A stretch of DNA of 44,605 nt, taken from NCBI GenBank assembly GCA_002360555.1, contig DEQS01000019.1, positions 1-44,605 on the forward strand, written 5' to 3'. Source of the stretch: Chloracidobacterium sp. UBA3360 (GTDB lineage: Bacteria; Acidobacteriota; Blastocatellia; Pyrinomonadales; Pyrinomonadaceae). The position numbers were made by a program, and so were the translations under genes. The notes under the pieces are model-generated. The model ran no database searches. It was not told the origin of the DNA and was given only the letters and a program-made list of their open reading frames with translations. Below are positions 40,930 to 44,605 of the stretch, one piece after another; position 1 is the first letter of the stretch; each line of letters starts with the position of its first letter.

Positions 40930-41967
40930 ATGAAAGCTGCAGTCTATCAAGAATTCAAAGGGCCAATAATCGTAACAGAAGTCGCCGATCCGCAAGCCTC
41001 GCCCACCGGTGTTGTGCTCGCGGTAAAAGCATGCGGCATCTGCCGCAGCGATTGGCATGGCTGGATGGGCAACGACCCTGACATCAAGCTGCCGCACGTG
41101 CCGGGGCATGAGCTTGCGGGTGAGGTCGTCGCTCTCGGATCTGAAATTAGAAATTTCAAATTAGGTGATCGCGTGACGCTACCATTTGTATGCGGCTGCG
41201 GGACCTGCGAACAGTGTGTTTCCGGTAACCAGCAGGTCTGCGACCATCAGTTTCAACCCGGATTTACAGCTTGGGGCGGGTTTGCCGAGTTCGTTGCCAT
41301 CGAATATGCCGATACCAATCTTGTCCGGTTGCCGAACGAGATCGATCTTATGACAGCCGCTTCGTTGGGTTGTAGATTTGCAACCTCGTATCGTGCCGTC
41401 GTCGATCAAGGGAAAGTCGCCGCCGAACAATGGGTCGCCGTCCATGGCTGCGGCGGCGTCGGCTTGTCCGCGATCATGATCGCAGCCGCATTTGGTGCGC
41501 GTGTAATTGCCATTGACATCTCCGAAGACAAGCTGCAATTTGCCCGCTCGATCGGAGCCGAGGTCGCAATTGATTCGAGCTACGGAAATCCGGCTGACGC
41601 CATTCTGGATATTACCGAGGGTGGTGCCCACATCTCGATCGACGCTCTCGGCCATCCGGATATTCTCGTCAATTCAATTTCTTCTCTGCGAAAACGCGGA
41701 AAGCATATCCAGATCGGCATAATGGAATCCGGCAAACACATGACGCCTATACCTATCGAAAAGGTCATCGGCCGGGAACTGGAGATCATCGGCAGCCACG
41801 GAATGCAGGCCCATCGTTACCCCGAAATGCTTGAGATGATCCGCACCGGCAAACTCGAACCGCAAAAGCTGATCAGAAAAACTGTTACGCTCGAGGAATC
41901 GGTCGTCGAGCTTGCGGATATGAATAGTTTCACGGGAAGCGGCGTGACGGTTATTGACAGATTTTAG
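40930..41967 (+). CDS. Zinc-dependent alcohol dehydrogenase (MDR family)
   Basis: 345 residues. Catalytic zinc ligands: C38 (CGICRSDWHGW), H60-E61 (GHELAGEV) and a later Cys in SLGCRFATS. Structural zinc ligands are C90, C93, C96 and C104 (CGCGTCEQCVSGNQQVC). The coenzyme fold has VHGCGGVGLSAIMIA, and IAIDISEDKLQFA ends in an acidic residue favouring NAD. It oxidises a primary or secondary alcohol; substrate unknown. The gene is divergent from the cell-wall protein, and next to fadN, from which it is separated by a FadR-like operator; alcohol-to-acyl-CoA metabolism may be a link, but is not shown. Confidence 0.92.
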   Translation: MKAAVYQEFKGPIIVTEVADPQASPTGVVLAVKACGICRSDWHGWMGNDPDIKLPHVPGHELAGEVVALGSEIRNFKLGDRVTLPFVCGCGTCEQCVSGNQQVCDHQFQPGFTAWGGFAEFVAIEYADTNLVRLPNEIDLMTAASLGCRFATSYRAVVDQGKVAAEQWVAVHGCGGVGLSAIMIAAAFGARVIAIDISEDKLQFARSIGAEVAIDSSYGNPADAILDITEGGAHISIDALGHPDILVNSISSLRKRGKHIQIGIMESGKHMTPIPIEKVIGRELEIIGSHGMQAHRYPEMLEMIRTGKLEPQKLIRKTVTLEESVVELADMNSFTGSGVTVIDRF

Positions 41968-42004
41968 ATCAAAAATAATTTGGATCGAGTCATTTTTAGC
42001 TTGA

Positions 42005-42022
42005 TGAATGAACATTCATTCA
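42005..42022. promoter_or_regulatory. Palindromic FadR/TetR-type operator upstream of fadN
   Basis: TGAATGAA-CA-TTCATTCA: eight-base arms, perfectly complementary, with a two-base centre. It resembles the TGAATGA-N4-TCATTCA operators of TetR-family fatty-acid-degradation repressors (Bacillus FadR and relatives). It lies 53 bases before the fadN ATG, where a repressor would block transcription. Confidence 0.8.
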
Positions 42023-42075
42023 GTTATACTTTTGGGTAAATTACGTCTTAGAAAATATTCGCTTTTAAAAAGATT

Positions 42076-44445
42076 ATGAACATCACAAAAGCCGCAGTTT
42101 TAGGTGCGGGAACAATGGGAGCGGGCATCGCCGCGCATTTGGCAAACGCAGGTATTCCAACGCTGCTGCTCGACATCGCACCGCAGGATGAATCGATCAC
42201 GGATAAAAACCAGATCGTCAATTCGCTTTTTGACGCCGCTAAAAAGTTAAAGCCCGCGCCATTTATGCTTGCCGACAATGCCAAGCTGATCACCACCGGC
42301 AATTTCACGGACGATCTGGCAAAGATCAAAGACTGCGATTTTGTCATCGAAGCTGTTGTAGAAAATCTCGATATCAAGCACAAGCTGTACGCCGAGGTTG
42401 AGAAGCACCGCAAGCCGGGAGCGGTGATCGCTTCGAACACCAGCGGCATACCGATCGACTCGATAGCCGAGCCGTTCTCGGACGATTTCAAAGCTCATTT
42501 TGTCGGCATCCATTTCTTCAACCCTCCGCGTTATATGAAGCTCGTCGAGGTAATACCTGGCAGCAAAACAAGCGGTGAAATAGCATGTAAGATCTCCGGT
42601 TTTCTCGATCAGCGGCTTGGAAAGGGTGTCGTTCCGGCAAAGGACCGGCCAAATTTTATCGCCAATCGCATCGGTGTTTTTGGGATGATGGCGACGATCC
42701 ACGAGATGATCGCGGGCGGTTGGACGCCGACCGAGGTCGATCAGATGACCGGCAAAGCCATCGGCCACGCGTCGTCGGCGACCTTTAGAACGTCAGATCT
42801 CGTCGGGCTCGATGTGACTGCACACGTTACGAATAATCTGTACCCGGCAGTGCCTGACGATGAGGACCGCGACGTTTTTGTGCTGCCCGAATTGATCCAA
42901 ACTTTACTCGACAAGAAGCTGCTTGGCGACAAGACCGGCGGCGGATTCTTTAAGAAGTCAAAGGACGCCGAGGGTAAACGGGTCATTCTCGAACTAGATC
43001 TCAACACCTTTGAATACAGGCCTCAGGTCAAAACAAAATTCCCGTCGCTCGATGCCGCAAAGGGTATCGAGGACAAAGCAAAACGTGTCAAAACCTTGGT
43101 TTGGGGCGACGACCGCGTTGGCGAATTCCTTTGGAAAACGACCTCGCGAGTCTCGCGTTATGCTGCGAACCGCATCCCTGAGATCGCCGATACAATTGTC
43201 GAGATCGACAACGCGATCAAGTGGGGATTTGGCTGGGAAGTCGGTGTTTTCGAGGCGTGGGATGCGATCGGCGTTACCGAATCTGTCGAGCGGATGCGTA
43301 AAGAGGGGCAAGCAATTCCGGCAAACGTCGAGAAGATGCTCGCGTCCGGAGCGACGAGTTTTTATAAGAATGATGGTGGCAATCATTCGTTTTACGATCT
43401 CGTCGCGGGCGAATACAAACCGATGCCCGCTCGTCCCGGCGTACTGATCCTAAAGGACATTAAAGAGCGCACCGGCGTTATCAAATCCAATCCGGGTGCG
43501 TCACTCATCGACATCGGCGACGGCGTTGCCTGTCTCGAATTTCACTCCAAAATGAACTCCATCGGCGGCGACACCGTTCCGATGATGAATTTTGCGATCG
43601 ACGAGGTCGAGAAAAATTTCACCGGGCTCGTTGTCGGCAATCAAGGCGGCAATTTCTCCGCCGGGGCCAACATCATGATGCTCCTGCTTGCGGCTCAAGA
43701 GGAGGAATGGGACGACATCAATATGATGGTCCGTGCCCTGCAAAACGCTGTGATGCGGTTGCGATATTCGCCAAAGCCGGTCGTCACGGCACCGTACGGC
43801 CTGACGCTCGGCGGCGGCTGCGAGATCGCGATGCACGGCGATAAAGTCCGTGCTGCGGGCGAAACTTATATCGGCCTCGTAGAGGTCGGCGTTGGCGTAA
43901 TTCCCGCAGGCTGCGGAACCAAAGAAATGACCATGCGTGCGATGGATGCGGCGGCAAAAGCCCCTGACGCCGACCCGCTCGCGTTTCTCAAGAAAACATT
44001 TGAAACGCTCGGCATGGGCAAAGTGGCGACATCGGCACAAGAGGGACGTGCGTTCGGATTTCTTCGCGACTCAGACGCGATCTCGATGAACGGTGATCGT
44101 TTGATACAGGACGCCAAGCAGGAGGTGTTAAATCTCGCCGCCGCCGGATACGTCCAGCCGGTCGAGCGAACGGATATCAACGTTCTTGGCGAACCGTTGG
44201 AGGCTGCGTTAAAGCTCGCTCTGCATATGATGAAACAGGGCGGATTTATCTCAGATCACGACCAGCTTATCGGCAAAAAGCTCGCACACGTCATGGCGGG
44301 CGGCACGATCAATCATCGGACGCAGGTTTCGGAGCGTTACCTGCTCGACCTCGAACGCGAGGCTTTTGTTTCGCTTTGCGGTGAGCGAAAAACGCAGGAT
44401 CGTATAGCCGCGATGCTCAAAACGGGTAAGCCGCTCAGAAACTAG
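42076..44445 (+). CDS. fadN: 3-hydroxyacyl-CoA dehydrogenase / enoyl-CoA hydratase, FadN type
   Basis: 789 residues, the same size and order as Bacillus FadN: dehydrogenase first, hydratase second. The NAD fold has VLGAGTMGAGIAAHLANAG (G10-x-G12-x-x-G15); the catalytic His is H146 in GIHFFNPPRYMKLVEV; the C-terminal dehydrogenase half has GDKTGGGFF. The hydratase part includes GNQGGNFSAGANIMML (oxyanion hole, like GxxFSAGAD) and YIGLVEVGVGVIPAGCGT, with a catalytic-type Glu. It performs two successive steps of beta-oxidation. A FadR-like operator lies upstream. No thiolase or acyl-CoA dehydrogenase is in the window; downstream, one base after the stop, is tag. Confidence 0.95.
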   Translation: MNITKAAVLGAGTMGAGIAAHLANAGIPTLLLDIAPQDESITDKNQIVNSLFDAAKKLKPAPFMLADNAKLITTGNFTDDLAKIKDCDFVIEAVVENLDIKHKLYAEVEKHRKPGAVIASNTSGIPIDSIAEPFSDDFKAHFVGIHFFNPPRYMKLVEVIPGSKTSGEIACKISGFLDQRLGKGVVPAKDRPNFIANRIGVFGMMATIHEMIAGGWTPTEVDQMTGKAIGHASSATFRTSDLVGLDVTAHVTNNLYPAVPDDEDRDVFVLPELIQTLLDKKLLGDKTGGGFFKKSKDAEGKRVILELDLNTFEYRPQVKTKFPSLDAAKGIEDKAKRVKTLVWGDDRVGEFLWKTTSRVSRYAANRIPEIADTIVEIDNAIKWGFGWEVGVFEAWDAIGVTESVERMRKEGQAIPANVEKMLASGATSFYKNDGGNHSFYDLVAGEYKPMPARPGVLILKDIKERTGVIKSNPGASLIDIGDGVACLEFHSKMNSIGGDTVPMMNFAIDEVEKNFTGLVVGNQGGNFSAGANIMMLLLAAQEEEWDDINMMVRALQNAVMRLRYSPKPVVTAPYGLTLGGGCEIAMHGDKVRAAGETYIGLVEVGVGVIPAGCGTKEMTMRAMDAAAKAPDADPLAFLKKTFETLGMGKVATSAQEGRAFGFLRDSDAISMNGDRLIQDAKQEVLNLAAAGYVQPVERTDINVLGEPLEAALKLALHMMKQGGFISDHDQLIGKKLAHVMAGGTINHRTQVSERYLLDLEREAFVSLCGERKTQDRIAAMLKTGKPLRN

Positions 44446-44446
44446 G

Positions 44447-44605
44447 ATGAAACGCTGCACCTGGGCATCGAACGAGCTAAATATCCCGTACCACGACACC
44501 GAGTGGGGTGTGCCGGTGCATGATGACCGGACGTTTTTTGAATTTTTGATACTTGAGGGAGCACAGGCCGGGTTGTCTTGGGATACGGTTTTGAAAAAAC
44601 GCGAT
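44447..44605 (+). CDS. tag: DNA-3-methyladenine glycosylase I, cut off by window edge
   Basis: 53 N-terminal residues are visible, open to the window end. MKRCTWAS, YHDTEWGVPVHDDRTFFEFL and LEGAQAGLSWDTVLKKRD match Tag closely; C4 and H16 correspond to N-terminal zinc ligands, and the GAQAGLSW stretch lines the base-binding pocket. It removes 3-methyladenine from alkylated DNA. The ATG is one base after the fadN stop, so it is probably translated from the fadN transcript and thus placed under the FadR-like operator. Full length (about 190 residues) cannot be confirmed. Confidence 0.93.
   Translation, partial: MKRCTWASNELNIPYHDTEWGVPVHDDRTFFEFLILEGAQAGLSWDTVLKKRD

Noticed and set aside
40910..40930. 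tRNA-like string GTAGCTCAGTAG
   Set aside because: No acceptor stem, anticodon arm or T-arm (GTTCRA loop) in the surrounding 80 bases.
43501..44040. A 179-codon minus-strand open frame inside fadN
   Set aside because: Shadow of the enoyl-CoA hydratase part of fadN; no independent evidence.

Overview
The window looks like a chromosomal segment of an Acidobacteriota-type bacterium, most likely class Blastocatellia (Pyrinomonadaceae-like). This is an inference from gene content: many secreted peptidases (M13, M14, M16, S9, aminopeptidase P), several secreted proteins with carboxypeptidase-regulatory-like (beta-sandwich) domains, Asp-box/BNR propeller proteins ending in a conserved GRxLTAxGRGxRNA-type domain, an OPT transporter, and an NAD-type isocitrate dehydrogenase. 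There is no rRNA, tRNA, CRISPR array, transposase or phage module. Coding density is high and most genes have recognisable products.

Layout. 1-3166 (minus): thiO, a TPR/TlpA-like thioredoxin lipoprotein-type secreted protein and a truncated SAM methyltransferase, tightly packed. 3229-8010: isocitrate dehydrogenase (+), an M13 metallopeptidase (-) and two secreted small proteins (+). 8008-10245 (minus): an operon pepP-brnT-brnA-doxX in which a BrnTA toxin-antitoxin pair is translationally coupled to aminopeptidase P. 10331-13122 (+): a tandem-duplicated pair of unknown exported membrane proteins followed by two unknown multi-pass membrane proteins. 13214-15111: queE and queC (preQ0 / queuosine pathway) with a zinc-ribbon membrane gene on the opposite strand between them. 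15284-20902: a secreted unknown, a membrane unknown, an M16 peptidase, a GxxExxY gene and an M14 carboxypeptidase. 21076-27096 (+): OPT transporter, a large secreted regulatory-like-domain protein, a pilin-domain fusion and a PilZ-like protein. 27173-34425 (+): Gfo/Idh/MocA oxidoreductase, a small cysteine-rich secreted protein and two large BNR-repeat surface proteins. 34482-40772 (minus): an S9 peptidase, an apparent operon of sterol desaturase/DUF4440/esterase/GT9-like genes, and a peptidoglycan-binding-domain protein. 40930-44605 (+): zinc alcohol dehydrogenase, fadN (beta-oxidation) under a FadR/TetR-like operator, and the start of tag (3-methyladenine glycosylase I).

The most unusual thing in the window is not a gene. 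At least six intergenic places carry inverted repeats whose arms are made of two to three degenerate words spaced about ten bases apart (ACGAA-, ACACAGA-, ACGCAGAG-, GCAAAG- and GGACCA-type flavours). In several the arm is followed by a shared A/T-rich tail that ends at, or just before, a start codon. One such arm encodes part of a signal peptide, one supplies the stop codon of queC, two arms with 27/28 identity bracket the GxxExxY gene, and an unrelated palindrome sits in frame inside the M16 peptidase gene. These are read directly from the sequence; how they move and what they do is inference.
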